In this document: positions 9,042-18,338 of the stretch, piece by piece
Layout of the letters: every line of letters begins with the position of its first letter
Position numbering within the stretch: position 1 is the first letter of the stretch
NCBI RefSeq assembly: GCF_000590555.1
Contig: NC_022198.1
Span: 186,001 to 250,000, forward strand
DNA: 64,000 nt
Direction of reading: 5' to 3'
Source: Corynebacterium argentoratense DSM 44202
Lineage (GTDB): Bacteria > Actinomycetota > Actinomycetes > Mycobacteriales > Mycobacteriaceae
Notes under the pieces: generated by a model
The model's database searches: none
What the model was told of the DNA's origin: nothing
Seen by the model: the letters and a program-made list of their open reading frames with translations, nothing else
Translations under genes and position numbers: made by a program

Positions 9042-10676
9042 GTGAAGAAATACCCTCAGCTTGCCTGGCGCTGGCTCACCAGCATGCGCACAGCACTCGT
9101 CCTCCTCTTCCTCCTCGCCATCGCAGCCATCCCCGGAGCACTCCTCCCACAACGCTCCCTCAACGAAAGCAAAGTTGCAGAATACATCGCCAACGGCGGA
9201 AAAACTGCCGAAATCTACGACAAACTGCAACTCTTCGACGTATTCTCCTCCACCTGGTTTACAGCCATCTACATCCTCCTATTCATCTCCCTCATCGGCT
9301 GCATCATCCCCCGAACCATCGACCACTACCGCGCCAGCCGCAACGCACCCGTCCGCGCACCCCTACGGATGCAACGCCTCCCACACCGCGCCTTCGGAAC
9401 CCCCACACACCCTGGCACCCCAGAAGAAATCCTCGACCACGCACAACAACAACTCAAAGGCTGGCGTACTGCCCGCTACACCGGCGAACAAGACCGCGCA
9501 GGCCACCCCAGCCTCTCCGCAGAACGGGGATACAGCCGCGAAATTTGCAACCTCATCTTCCACCTAGGCCTCGTCGGCATGCTCGCAAGCATCGGCCTCG
9601 GAAAAATGTACTACTACGAAGGCCAAGCCATCGTCGTCACCAACACAGGAGTCAGCGCCAACGGCGCCCCCAACCCAACCGAAAACTCCGAATTCTGCAA
9701 CACCGCGCTCGCCAACTACGACAGCGTCCGCGCCGGAGCCCTCTTCAAAAACTCCGACCTCACCCCTTTCTGTATCGACGTCCACGACTTCCACGCCGAC
9801 TACCTACCCAACGGCCAAGCAGAAATGTTTAACTCGAACATTTCCTACGCTGATGGCGAGAACATCTTCGCCCCCAAAGACCAGTGGAAAAACTACGACC
9901 TCCGCGTCAACCACCCACTACGCCTCGATGGAGACCGCATCTACCTCCAAGGCCACGGCTTCGCCCCACGCTTCACCATCACTTGGCCCAACGGCGAAAC
10001 CCGCACCCAAATGATCCAATTCGCCCCCGAAGACGCCACCTATTTCCTCTCCTCCGGCGTCCTCCGCTTCGACCCGCCCTCCGGCATGTACCCCACAGAC
10101 TACGAACGCCGACAAAACCAACTCGCCATCCAAGGTCTGTTCGCACCCACCGCCCAATTCAGCGGCGAAAACAACGCACTCCTATCCTCCTCCTACCCCG
10201 AACAAAAAGACCCCGCCGTCGCCATCGACATCTACCGCGGCGACAACGGGCTCGACACCGGACGAGGCCAAAACATCTTCACCCTCGACCCACAACAACT
10301 CCACAACGGCTCCCTCCAAAAAATCGAACGTGTCAACCTCATGCTCGGCGACAGCGTCACCCTCGACGACGGCACCAAAGTCACCTTCGACGGCGCCAAC
10401 GAATTCATCAACCTCCAAGTCAGCCACGACCCCTTCCAACAATGGGTCCTCATCTCTACCATCACCACACTCGCAGGTCTCGTCGGCTCGCTAGCCATCA
10501 AACGGCGCCGCATCTGGATCCGCGTCAGCGACGACGGCATCGAAATGGGCGGACTTTCCCGCACCGACCGCGCAGGCTGGGGCAGCGAATTTGACAGACT
10601 CGCCCGACAACTCGTCAACCTAGAACCCACCCACACCCAGCAAGAACCCCAGACTCAGCACGAACCCAAGAATTGA
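9042..10676 (+). CDS. resB: Cytochrome c biogenesis protein ResB (CcsB)
   Basis: 544 residues. There are membrane segments near residues 18-38, 75-95 and 170-190, a large extracytoplasmic domain (~195-455), and a last span near 460-480, as in ResB. With CcsA it forms the System II haem transport and cytochrome c synthase complex. The N-terminal motif WRWLTSMRTALVLLFLLA is characteristic. The start is a GTG at 9042 with a weak GGAG 14 nt upstream. The 90-nt gap after ccdA has no clear promoter. The C-terminal ~70 residues are cytoplasmic and polar. Confidence 0.93.
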   Translation: MKKYPQLAWRWLTSMRTALVLLFLLAIAAIPGALLPQRSLNESKVAEYIANGGKTAEIYDKLQLFDVFSSTWFTAIYILLFISLIGCIIPRTIDHYRASRNAPVRAPLRMQRLPHRAFGTPTHPGTPEEILDHAQQQLKGWRTARYTGEQDRAGHPSLSAERGYSREICNLIFHLGLVGMLASIGLGKMYYYEGQAIVVTNTGVSANGAPNPTENSEFCNTALANYDSVRAGALFKNSDLTPFCIDVHDFHADYLPNGQAEMFNSNISYADGENIFAPKDQWKNYDLRVNHPLRLDGDRIYLQGHGFAPRFTITWPNGETRTQMIQFAPEDATYFLSSGVLRFDPPSGMYPTDYERRQNQLAIQGLFAPTAQFSGENNALLSSSYPEQKDPAVAIDIYRGDNGLDTGRGQNIFTLDPQQLHNGSLQKIERVNLMLGDSVTLDDGTKVTFDGANEFINLQVSHDPFQQWVLISTITTLAGLVGSLAIKRRRIWIRVSDDGIEMGGLSRTDRAGWGSEFDRLARQLVNLEPTHTQQEPQTQHEPKN

Positions 10677-10691
10677 GTAAGGTAACAGACT

Positions 10692-11570
10692 ATGCCGGTG
10701 AACCAAGACCTCGCGTTACTGTCTGACTACGCATTCCGATCAGCCTTCCTGATCTACGCACTCGCCCTCATCCTCTCCATCGCCGCCTACGTCGCAGCCG
10801 GAGGAACAAAACCCACGAGCGCACGCACCGCAGACAAACTCAGCAACATGACCCAATCCCTCGTGTGGCTCGGCATCATCATCCACGCAGGATCCGTCAT
10901 CCTCCGCGGCGTCGCCACCCAACGAGTCCCCTGGGGCAACCTCTACGAATACATCTCCGTCACCGCAGTCCTCGCAATGACCGTCGCCGCAGTCGTACTC
11001 CACCGCCGCGAACTGCGCATACTCTGGACCTGGGTCCTCGTCCCCATCCTCATCCTCCTCTTCTACGGCGGCACCAAACTCTACGTCAACGCAGGCCCTG
11101 TCGTACCCGCACTCCGCTCCTTCTGGCTACCCATCCACGTCTCCACCGTCTCCATCGGCGCAGGCTTCGGACTCATCTCCAGCCTCGCATCCATCCTCTA
11201 CCTCCTGCGCTCCCGCAACCCACAAGGCTGGCTCGGACGCCTCGTCAACCCACTACCCGACGCCGAAAAACTCGACCGCCTCGCATACCGCGCCGGCATC
11301 ATCTGCGTCCCCGTCTTCGGCCTCGGCGTAGCCCTCGGCGCCATCTGGGCAGAATCCTCCTGGGGACGATTCTGGAACTGGGACCCCAAAGAAACCATGA
11401 GCTTCGTCACCTGGGTCCTCTACGCCGCATACCTCCACGCCCGCGCAACCGCCGGCTGGCGCAAAGCAGCAAGCTGGATCAACGTCGCAGCATTCACCGC
11501 CATGGTCTTCAACCTCTTCTTCATCAACCTCGTAGCCAACAGCCTCCACTCCTACGCAGGCCTCAACTAA
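10692..11570 (+). CDS. ccsA: Cytochrome c synthase subunit CcsA (ResC)
   Basis: 292 residues, about eight membrane spans. The tryptophan-rich haem-handling motif is intact: WGRFWNWDPKETMSFVTW, at about residues 232-249. Conserved histidines flank it (VSTVSIGAGF region upstream; LHSYAG near the C-terminus). CcsA with ResB exports haem and ligates it to apocytochrome c. The ATG lies 15 nt after the resB stop. This closes the cytochrome c operon; the next gene is a secreted esterase 28 nt downstream. Confidence 0.95.
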   Translation: MPVNQDLALLSDYAFRSAFLIYALALILSIAAYVAAGGTKPTSARTADKLSNMTQSLVWLGIIIHAGSVILRGVATQRVPWGNLYEYISVTAVLAMTVAAVVLHRRELRILWTWVLVPILILLFYGGTKLYVNAGPVVPALRSFWLPIHVSTVSIGAGFGLISSLASILYLLRSRNPQGWLGRLVNPLPDAEKLDRLAYRAGIICVPVFGLGVALGAIWAESSWGRFWNWDPKETMSFVTWVLYAAYLHARATAGWRKAASWINVAAFTAMVFNLFFINLVANSLHSYAGLN

Positions 11571-11598
11571 ACACCCCCAACACAACCCAGCACGACCA

Positions 11599-13248
11599 AT
11601 GAGCCTCGTCGGAAAACTCACCACACTCACCCTCGCCGTAACCCTCACCCTCGCCACCCTCACCACCGGCACACTCACACACGCCCAAACCAACCCCACC
11701 AGCGCACACTGCGGCGAAAAACTACTACTCCTCGTCCGAGGCTCCTCCGAAGAACCACAAGGCCCACAACCCAACCAACTCACCTACCAACAACAACGCG
11801 ACGACCTCTTCGCCAACAGCCCCACCATCACCACCAACCCCACCAACGACCTCACAACCCTCACCGGCGGAGGCCTCCTCGCCCGCAGCCTCAACACCCC
11901 AGGCGCACACACAAGCCTCAACGGAGCAAAAGTAGCCACCCTCGTCTACCCAGCACACCGCATCGAATACAAAGGTGGCATCCTCCCTACCCTTGACAAC
12001 TTCCACACCTCCGCATCCATCGGCCAGCAACAACTCACCCAAACACTCCACACCATCTACAACCCCTGCCCAACAAACCCACCACAACTCATCCTCGCCG
12101 GCTACAGCCAAGGCGCCGACGTCATCAACCTCACCCAAGCCGCCGCCGTCCAAAACAACAACACCCACAACATCGACAACGTCACCAAATACATACTCAT
12201 CGCCGACCCCTCCCGCCGCCCCCAAGGCCCAGAAAACACAAACGCCCACATCCAGATGGCCGCCACCAACACCATCGGCGGCATCAGCCGCGCCGTCACC
12301 GACAGCATCGGCTACCAACTCGTCCTCCCCACCCTCGACAACTACCGCAACAACGCCGGCAACCGAATCAGCAGCTACTGCATGCCCGGCGACCTCGTCT
12401 GCGACACACGCACCACCGAAGGCTCCCGCGGCACCAGCCTCCACACCAGCTACGACGTCACCACAGCCCGCTGCAACGCAACCACCTACACCAACTACAT
12501 GGACTGCGCCTGGGCCGACGCCACAACCACCTGGAACACACCCACACACCCCAACCCCCACGACGTCACCACCCCCGCAGACCAACAAACACCCCCAGCC
12601 ACCGTCCACCTACAAAACGGCTGGGTTGAACTCAGCATCTCCCGCTTCCTCCGCAACGAACACGAAGCCCAAACCGTCACCCTCCACGGCTACGCAAACG
12701 GCATCGAAGTCCTACGCAGCCAACGCAGCATCCGCGGAGGTGGCAGCGGCTCCGTCGCCCTCTACATCACCCAAATCGCCCCCATCCCCAACCTCGACCT
12801 CACCATCGAACTCGACGGCCACACCATCGCCCAACTCCCCGCCACCTTCACACCCACCGCACCCAACAAAAACGCCACCATCTACATCCAAAGCGAAAAC
12901 GAAGACGTCACCCAAGCCGGCCCACCCCTCATCGCCCAAATCGCCGACTGGGAAATCCCCCTCGAACAACGCATGGGCCTCATCTACACCATGTTCGGCA
13001 ACGAAGGCGTCCGCTGGGCCCGCTGGTGGATCAGCTTCATCTACGAATACGACCTAGACCCCGACCACAACCAACAACTCCAACAATTCATCGACGCCCA
13101 AAACCTCCCCGGGCACGACCCAGCAGCCACCGTCGCCAACCCCATTCTCGACCGCATCGTCAATGGCCTCATGGACGAGCACCGGCGACTCCGCATCTAT
13201 GACATCGACCTACTGACCTTCCTCAGCATCGCTACCGCCGTCGTCTAA
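11599..13248 (+). CDS. Secreted cutinase-family esterase with a long C-terminal extension
   Basis: 549 residues. A Sec signal peptide covers about residues 1-29 (ends THAQ). The serine-hydrolase part carries GYSQG (168-172, Ser170), Asp265 in CMPGDLVC and His282 in SLHTSY, the cutinase catalytic triad order. The disulphide pair around Asp265 (Cys261, Cys268) is present. Corynebacterial and mycobacterial cutinase-like proteins act on esters or as mycolyl/phospholipid hydrolases; the substrate here is unknown. Residues ~330-549 are an extra, Trp- and Asp-containing domain that I do not recognise, larger than the single-domain cutinases (~220 residues). The last 39 nt overlap the antisense gene at 13210-13596. 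Confidence 0.85.
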   Translation: MSLVGKLTTLTLAVTLTLATLTTGTLTHAQTNPTSAHCGEKLLLLVRGSSEEPQGPQPNQLTYQQQRDDLFANSPTITTNPTNDLTTLTGGGLLARSLNTPGAHTSLNGAKVATLVYPAHRIEYKGGILPTLDNFHTSASIGQQQLTQTLHTIYNPCPTNPPQLILAGYSQGADVINLTQAAAVQNNNTHNIDNVTKYILIADPSRRPQGPENTNAHIQMAATNTIGGISRAVTDSIGYQLVLPTLDNYRNNAGNRISSYCMPGDLVCDTRTTEGSRGTSLHTSYDVTTARCNATTYTNYMDCAWADATTTWNTPTHPNPHDVTTPADQQTPPATVHLQNGWVELSISRFLRNEHEAQTVTLHGYANGIEVLRSQRSIRGGGSGSVALYITQIAPIPNLDLTIELDGHTIAQLPATFTPTAPNKNATIYIQSENEDVTQAGPPLIAQIADWEIPLEQRMGLIYTMFGNEGVRWARWWISFIYEYDLDPDHNQQLQQFIDAQNLPGHDPAATVANPILDRIVNGLMDEHRRLRIYDIDLLTFLSIATAVV

Positions 13249-13596
13249 AGCCCCCTGATCAGCATCATTCCTATCACCAATGACGCCGCGTTGCTCACGC
13301 TCAGCACGCCTGCGCGCCTGCTCCTCCTCGCGCTTCCGAGCGTCTTCCTCCGCCCGCCGCTGCTTAAAACGATCCCTCTCCAAACGCCACAAAAACTCCT
13401 CATCATCATCCGGCCCCTTCATCACCGGACGAGCAGCACCCCGACGATTCCCCCGACCCACCCCAACAAACCCATTACCCCCATTAGAACCCAACCCCAA
13501 AGCCCGATGAATATACGGCCCATACGCCTTCCACAACAACACAACCGCAGCAACAAACAACAAAAGAAGAAGTAGGCGTCCCATAACCGACATCAT
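13210..13596 (-). CDS. Single-span membrane protein with a charged coiled-coil tail
   Basis: 128 residues. An N-terminal hydrophobic segment (GRLLLLLLFVAAVVLLW) is followed by a Gly/Arg linker, then a strongly charged helix rich in Arg and Glu (residues ~75-110) and an acidic C-terminus. The start is ambiguous: ATGs at 13596, 13593 and 13584 are all possible and none has a good ribosome binding site. The gene runs antisense to the esterase and overlaps its 3' end by 39 nt. It is divergent from the DUF4229-like gene only 19 nt away. Function unknown. Confidence 0.65.
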   Translation of the reverse strand: MMSVMGRLLLLLLFVAAVVLLWKAYGPYIHRALGLGSNGGNGFVGVGRGNRRGAARPVMKGPDDDEEFLWRLERDRFKQRRAEEDARKREEEQARRRAEREQRGVIGDRNDADQGALDDGGSDAEEGQ

Positions 13597-13615
13597 AGAA
13601 CTAAACTGGTCCACC

Positions 13616-13957
13616 GTGGATAAAAAAACCAACCCCCAAGCCGCACCAAACCCCCACCCCGAACCCCACCTGGACACCAACCTGCGCAACAGGGCCCGAC
13701 GCGACGTCATCCTCTACGGGCTTGCCCGCCTCGGCCTGTTCATCATCCTCACCATCATCATCCAAGCCATCGCCATGGCCGCAAGCGCCCCCATCCCCCT
13801 CATCATGTCCTCCCTCCTTGCGCTGCTGGTCGCCTTCCCCCTCTCCATGCTCATCTTCCGCGGCCTACGTAACCGCGTCACAGAAGAAGTCGCCGCATGG
13901 GACGCCAACCGCAAAGCCCACAAACAATGGATCCACAGCGAACTCGAAGGACGCTAA
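13616..13957 (+). CDS. DUF4229-like small membrane protein
   Basis: 113 residues with two membrane spans (about 37-58 and 62-83) and a basic cytoplasmic C-terminus (RGLRNRVTEEVAAWDANRK). The pattern of short polar N-terminus, two helices and a coiled C-terminal helix fits DUF4229 proteins of actinobacteria, whose function is unknown. The start is a GTG at 13616 without a clear ribosome binding site; the transcript may be leaderless. It converges with menA, 16 nt away. Confidence 0.7.
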   Translation: MDKKTNPQAAPNPHPEPHLDTNLRNRARRDVILYGLARLGLFIILTIIIQAIAMAASAPIPLIMSSLLALLVAFPLSMLIFRGLRNRVTEEVAAWDANRKAHKQWIHSELEGR

Positions 13958-13973
13958 AACAACCCCACAACCG

Positions 13974-14909
13974 CTATGACAATCCCAACGTCACAGCAGT
14001 CACCACACTCCACACCAACATCGCCCTACCCGTCGACCCCAACACCGGAATCAACGCAGCACCCAACGCTCCTTCACGCACCGGGCCCGACGCCACCCAC
14101 AACAACGGTACCGCCAACAAACCAGCAACACACCACACCGACGACACCATCAACACAAGCGACGCGACCACTGGCACACACACCAACACCAACCACACAC
14201 GCCGCGTCCACACATCCCCTAAACGCACCGCCAACGTGATCTTCCCCGCCTCCGAATCCGAAGGAATATCACGCAAATTATTCACCAAATTCACCGCAGA
14301 ACTCATCGCCCCCACCGACACAGCACACAACACCCCCTGCCAAGACACCACCCCAGCCTGCGTAAACTGTGTCCCCAACACCGCCACTAAACCAAAAAAC
14401 ACAAACACCGACACTTCCCCCAACCCCCGATACCCATACGGATTCTTACCCCCCGTATAAAACCACGCCGCCACAATGCACAATGCCCCCACAACAACCA
14501 ACCACCACGCACTCAACAACGACAACACAACCCCAGCCACGCCAGCCACACCAAACGCAGCAAACGCGGCACGCTTCACGGACCCCGGGCTCGCCGCACC
14601 CGACGCCGTCAACCTCAGCGGCCCCGTGCGATCATCATCCGTACCCCGAACCCCATCCGAATAATCATTGGCAAAATTCACCCCCACAATCAACGCCCAC
14701 GCCACCACAGCAGCAAGCAACGCACGTAGCAACTGGTCCCCCCAGCCTGACGCCGCGGAGCCCCACGCGCCCACAACCTCCTGCCGCCCCGACACATCAA
14801 CCCCATACAGTGACGCGGTAGCCGCCCCACTACCAGCAACGACAGGAGCAAAAGCATTCGCCCAGGTATGCGGCCGCGCACCCTGGAACCATTGTTGAGC
14901 AGAAGCCAT
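13974..14909 (-). CDS. menA: 1,4-dihydroxy-2-naphthoate polyprenyltransferase
   Basis: 311 residues, UbiA-type prenyltransferase with eight or nine spans. It attaches the isoprenoid chain to 1,4-dihydroxy-2-naphthoate to make demethylmenaquinone. The first Asp-rich motif is [17 protein letters not shown] and the second is [14 protein letters not shown]. The start at 14909 ([16 protein letters not shown]) is chosen because homologues begin there; the frame is open further upstream but encodes low-complexity hydrophobic residues. Other menaquinone genes follow at menE and at 26-34 kb. Confidence 0.94.
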   Translation of the reverse strand: MASAQQWFQGARPHTWANAFAPVVAGSGAATASLYGVDVSGRQEVVGAWGSAASGWGDQLLRALLAAVVAWALIVGVNFANDYSDGVRGTDDDRTGPLRLTASGAASPGSVKRAAFAAFGVAGVAGVVLSLLSAWWLVVVGALCIVAAWFYTGGKNPYGYRGLGEVSVFVFFGLVAVLGTQFTQAGVVSWQGVLCAVSVGAMSSAVNLVNNLRDIPSDSEAGKITLAVRLGDVWTRRVWLVLVCVPVVASLVLMVSSVWCVAGLLAVPLLWVASGPVREGALGAALIPVLGSTGRAMLVWSVVTAVTLGLS

Positions 14910-15076
14910 CCCACCACAATAAAACCAAAAAACCCACCCACCAAAACAACCCCACACGCCACCCCAACAACCCGCAAAATACAAACAAAACAAAACACAT
15001 ATAAAGTTGCACATAGCCAAAACCACACCCAACCCACTCACACCAACCAACACGACACCAGGAGGAACAACACCCC

Positions 15077-15976
15077 GTGTGGATCACCTACCTCGCCCGC
15101 CAAATCGCCGGCGCAGCATGGACCTTCGCACGCTGCCTCACCCTCGCCACCCGCAACCGCCACGACACACACCCCATCCCCACACTCACCCCGCACACAC
15201 CAGTCGCCATCAGCCTCACCACCCACGGCCGACGCCTCCACAAAGTCCACTACACCATCGAATCCCTCGCACACTCCGGCGTACCCATCGTCCTCTGGCT
15301 CGACAAAAAAGACTACGACGCCCCACGCCCCACACCACTAAAAAGACTCGCACAACGCGGCCTCGACATCCGATGCTCCGACGGCGCATACGGACCCCAC
15401 ACCAAATACTGGGGCACGTTCCGGCACGTCCAAGGCACCAACACATCCATCATCACCGTCGACGACGACATGCTCTACCCAACCTGGTTCCTCCCACGCC
15501 TCCTCGAACGCGCCGCACACACAAACAACAACAGCAACCCCCGCGACGTCATCACCGCCTACCGAGCCCACCGAATCAACACCCACAACGGCACCCTCCA
15601 ACCCTACGTACGCTGGACCGCCGTCAACACCACCACACCATCAATCCTCAACTTCGCCACCGGCGTCTCCGGCGTCCACTACCCACCAACCTTCATCAAC
15701 TACGTCGTCAACCAAGGCGCCCAATTCATGCAACTCAGCCCCCACGCCGACGACGTATGGCTCCACCGATGCGCGCTACGCAGCAACCACACCATCCAAC
15801 AAGTCGACCCCACCCCACACCACTTCAACATCATCCCCACAACCCAACTCGGCGCCCTCGTACTACACAACACCTTCGGCGGCGGCAACGACGCACAAAT
15901 CGCACAAGTCTACGAACCCCAAGACATCGCACGGCTCGTCGCCGAAGACCAACGCAGCACCCAAAACACGCACTAA
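15077..15976 (+). CDS. Putative glycosyltransferase (GT-A-like)
   Basis: 299 residues. The N-terminal region has [11 protein letters not shown] followed by IVLWLDKKD, and an acidic TVDDDML motif (Asp129-131) in the place of the DxD nucleotide-sugar/metal site of GT-A enzymes. Late motifs include HADDVWLH, which may hold a catalytic acid. This architecture resembles glycosyltransferases for surface polysaccharides that begin with ISLTT(H/Y)GxR. GTG at 15077 has a good AGGAGG at 15060-15065, 11 nt upstream. No signal peptide; residues 8-25 are weakly hydrophobic. It lies divergent from menA and convergent with menE, so it is not part of either operon. Acceptor unknown. Confidence 0.7.
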   Translation: MWITYLARQIAGAAWTFARCLTLATRNRHDTHPIPTLTPHTPVAISLTTHGRRLHKVHYTIESLAHSGVPIVLWLDKKDYDAPRPTPLKRLAQRGLDIRCSDGAYGPHTKYWGTFRHVQGTNTSIITVDDDMLYPTWFLPRLLERAAHTNNNSNPRDVITAYRAHRINTHNGTLQPYVRWTAVNTTTPSILNFATGVSGVHYPPTFINYVVNQGAQFMQLSPHADDVWLHRCALRSNHTIQQVDPTPHHFNIIPTTQLGALVLHNTFGGGNDAQIAQVYEPQDIARLVAEDQRSTQNTH

Positions 15977-16006
15977 AAACACCCCAACGCAACCCCGCCA
16001 CCGGGA

Positions 16007-17158
16007 CTACGACTCCATAAACAAACGCACAATCGCCTGGCGATCCGGCTTACCCGGCCCCGTCACCGGCACCGAACCCACACGAAGCAAACGCTTGGGC
16101 AACTGCCAACGCGGCACATCATCCAACGCCTCAACAACCTCACCCGGCGACAGCGTCCCCGAATACACCGCACAAATCGCCTGCCCCAAACGCTCATCCG
16201 GCACACCCACAACCACCGCGGCGTCAACACCCGGAACCGCCATCAACGCATGCTCCAACACCTCCGGATGCAACTTCAACCCACCCGAATCAATAACCGT
16301 ATCCACCCGGCCCGTCACCCTCAACACCCCATCCTCAATAACCCCAGTATCCGACGTGACAAACCAACCATCCGGACGAAACGCCCCCAACGCCGACGCC
16401 GGCAACGCAGGAGCACCCTCAAACGTCCGATAACCCCGAGCAACCATCGGGCCCGACACCGCAACACGCTCACCCGCCAACGCCATCCGGGCCCCCGGCA
16501 ACGGCCGCCCATCATAAATAATCCCCCCGGACGTTTCCGAACTACCGTAAGTCCGCACCACATTGATCCCCAACCGCTCACACGACACCCTCGTGTTCTC
16601 ATCCAGGGGCGCCCCACCAATCAAAATGGCATCAAACAACCGCAACGCCTCAATGCCCTCCAAAGACTCCAACGCCTTACGCAACTGAAGTGGCACCAAC
16701 GCCGTATACCGGCGAAATGCGCCTGCCTCCGCATCCAGCTTCCGCGCAGCCCTCGCGAACACGGACACATCAAAACCCTTCGACACGTCGATAGAGATCG
16801 GCACAGTTCCAGCCACAAGGCTGCGCACAAGCACCTGAATCCCCGCAATATGATGCGCCGGCAACGCCAACAACCACACCCCAGGCCCCCCAAGGGCCTC
16901 ATGCGTCGCGTCAGCGCTCGACACCAGATTCGTAGGGCTCAACAGCGCGCCCTTCGGCACACCCGTCGACCCGGACGTCGCAACCACCAAAGCAACGTCC
17001 TCGTCGATCGGCTTGCCTACACCCAATGCCTCATGAGGATGAGAACCCAGCGGCACCGGCGTAAACGTAGAAAACCCTGCCAGCGCCTGCTCAAGATCAT
17101 CCAGAATCAACTCTGGAGACTGAGGAGACACCGGCAGGGTGAAAAGCAAACGTCCCAT
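16007..17158 (-). CDS. menE: o-Succinylbenzoate-CoA ligase
   Basis: 383 residues, adenylate-forming (ANL) enzyme that activates o-succinylbenzoate with CoA. The AMP-binding P-loop is VVATSGSTGVPKGAL; the A5-type motif is YGSSETSGGI and the hinge/adenylate motif is TSDTGVIEDGVLRVTGR. It is short for the ANL family, like other corynebacterial MenE proteins. The C-terminal Lys in QLPKRLLRV should be the adenylation lysine. A GTG two codons upstream of the ATG is an alternative start. The gene converges with the glycosyltransferase, 30 nt away. Confidence 0.93.
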   Translation of the reverse strand: MGRLLFTLPVSPQSPELILDDLEQALAGFSTFTPVPLGSHPHEALGVGKPIDEDVALVVATSGSTGVPKGALLSPTNLVSSADATHEALGGPGVWLLALPAHHIAGIQVLVRSLVAGTVPISIDVSKGFDVSVFARAARKLDAEAGAFRRYTALVPLQLRKALESLEGIEALRLFDAILIGGAPLDENTRVSCERLGINVVRTYGSSETSGGIIYDGRPLPGARMALAGERVAVSGPMVARGYRTFEGAPALPASALGAFRPDGWFVTSDTGVIEDGVLRVTGRVDTVIDSGGLKLHPEVLEHALMAVPGVDAAVVVGVPDERLGQAICAVYSGTLSPGEVVEALDDVPRWQLPKRLLRVGSVPVTGPGKPDRQAIVRLFMES

Positions 17159-17505
17159 TCACATAAAGCTAGCCCACAAGGCCCTCGCCAAAGGTGATTG
17201 ACGGACCTGGGGTTGCTGGGCGGCTACCCGAAGGCTGCCTGGTGGCAGCTGAGCGGCTGCCTGGTGGCGAACCCCGGGCTGGCCGTGAAACCTGGGTCTA
17301 GTTGCTGGGCTTTGCGATGACCGCCAGATGCGTCGGGATGCTCGGGCGGAGCCAGTTGATGATGCGTGTCATGTTCTACTCCTTACTCGGATCGGTCGAC
17401 GGCCTTGCGTTAGCAAGTGGTTCTCGTGCGCCCTGGGAAGTCATATCGACGGGGCGGGAAACGCTTGGTGTCCGGCTATCGTGGGTAAAAATTAATAGTT
17501 GGTTT
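17159..17505 (+). other. Intergenic stretch with a short direct repeat
   Basis: No convincing gene. A 14-bp direct repeat GGCTGCCTGGTGGC occurs at 17233-17246 and 17255-17268 (22-bp period), in a stretch rich in imperfect repeats of CTGGG and GCGGC. The + strand changes here from C-rich (menE side) to G/T-rich. A/T content rises near 17490-17620, just before the HNH remnant. Confidence 0.45.
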
Positions 17506-18258
17506 TTACCTATTATTTATTGATGTGAGACTCCACACTAATGCATACCTACGGGGTGCGCAAGGATATTTCTTAAAAAATTTCAAAAAAGTTAGAAAAT
17601 CGCAGGTGGCGGGCATTGAAAAAATTGTGGTGGTGGGTGTGTCGGGCATGTTTAGGGAGCGGGGAGTCGTCACCGACCGCCACCGCAGCACAAGCCGCAT
17701 CCTCCGAAATAGATGCCCCCAGTTGTCGACGTAGGACTCGTAGGGGAGGTCTTTCCTGTAGCCAGGAGGCGTGTCGAATTGCTCCATGGTCAGCGGGTTT
17801 TCCGCTGTGGACTGCCGCATGCTCGGCGGCATGTAGTGCTGGTAGTGGCCCGCGTAAGCGCTGTTGCCGTCCGCAGGGTCCGCGGCGTCATCAGTGTGAC
17901 CGCGGTGTTGATGGCTGCTGTGCTGTTGGGTTTGGGTGTGCTTGTGCCACCACTGGTCCGTGTTGATCTTGTTGACGGTCTCCCGGGGTGACACCCCGCC
18001 GTTGTTGCGGGCCCAAGGTGGGGTGCTGTCGGGGTCGAGCAGACCGCTGGCCTGGGCTTCGCGGTAGTGCTTGGCGGCTTTTGATTGGTCGGCGAGGGTG
18101 CCTCCGTTGGTGATGAAGCGTCCGCGGCGTCGGGAGTCGTCGTTGTTGGCGTGATGGTGGTGGCAGAGCGGCACGAGGTTGCTAATTGGTGGATTGGTGT
18201 AAACCCTTGTGAGGGTGAGTCGGTCGGCGCCACGGCCACCGCCTCGGGGTGTAAACAT
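17506..18258 (-). pseudogene. HNH endonuclease C-terminal remnant (DUF222/HNH type)
   Basis: The N-terminal 45 residues resemble the HNH zinc core of actinobacterial DUF222-HNH proteins: ADRLTLTRVY followed by NLVPLCHHHHANNDD. Upstream in the same frame, Cys-containing codons are preceded by an in-frame TAA, so the N-terminal ~300-residue DUF222 region is gone. The catalytic His expected in the LTLxHV motif reads Arg (LTLTRV). The remaining ~200 residues are polar with no clear motif. Sequence near 17506-17650 is AT-rich and unlike the neighbours. I read this as a decaying mobile or multicopy HNH gene. Confidence 0.6.
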
Positions 18259-18338
18259 GCAGGTGGGAAACGTGATTTAAGGCGTTGAATGGGCGCCGTT
18301 GGGGTCTAGGTAGGGGCGGGCGCCTCTATGCTTGTCTC

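Noticed and set aside
3889..11602. Long antisense and alternate-frame open frames across the hem and ccs genes
   Set aside because: They are Arg/Pro/His-rich shadows created by the C-rich codon bias of real genes, with no domains.
17302..17523. A 73-codon frame after menE
   Set aside because: No ribosome binding site, no domain, and it lies in repeat-rich intergenic sequence.
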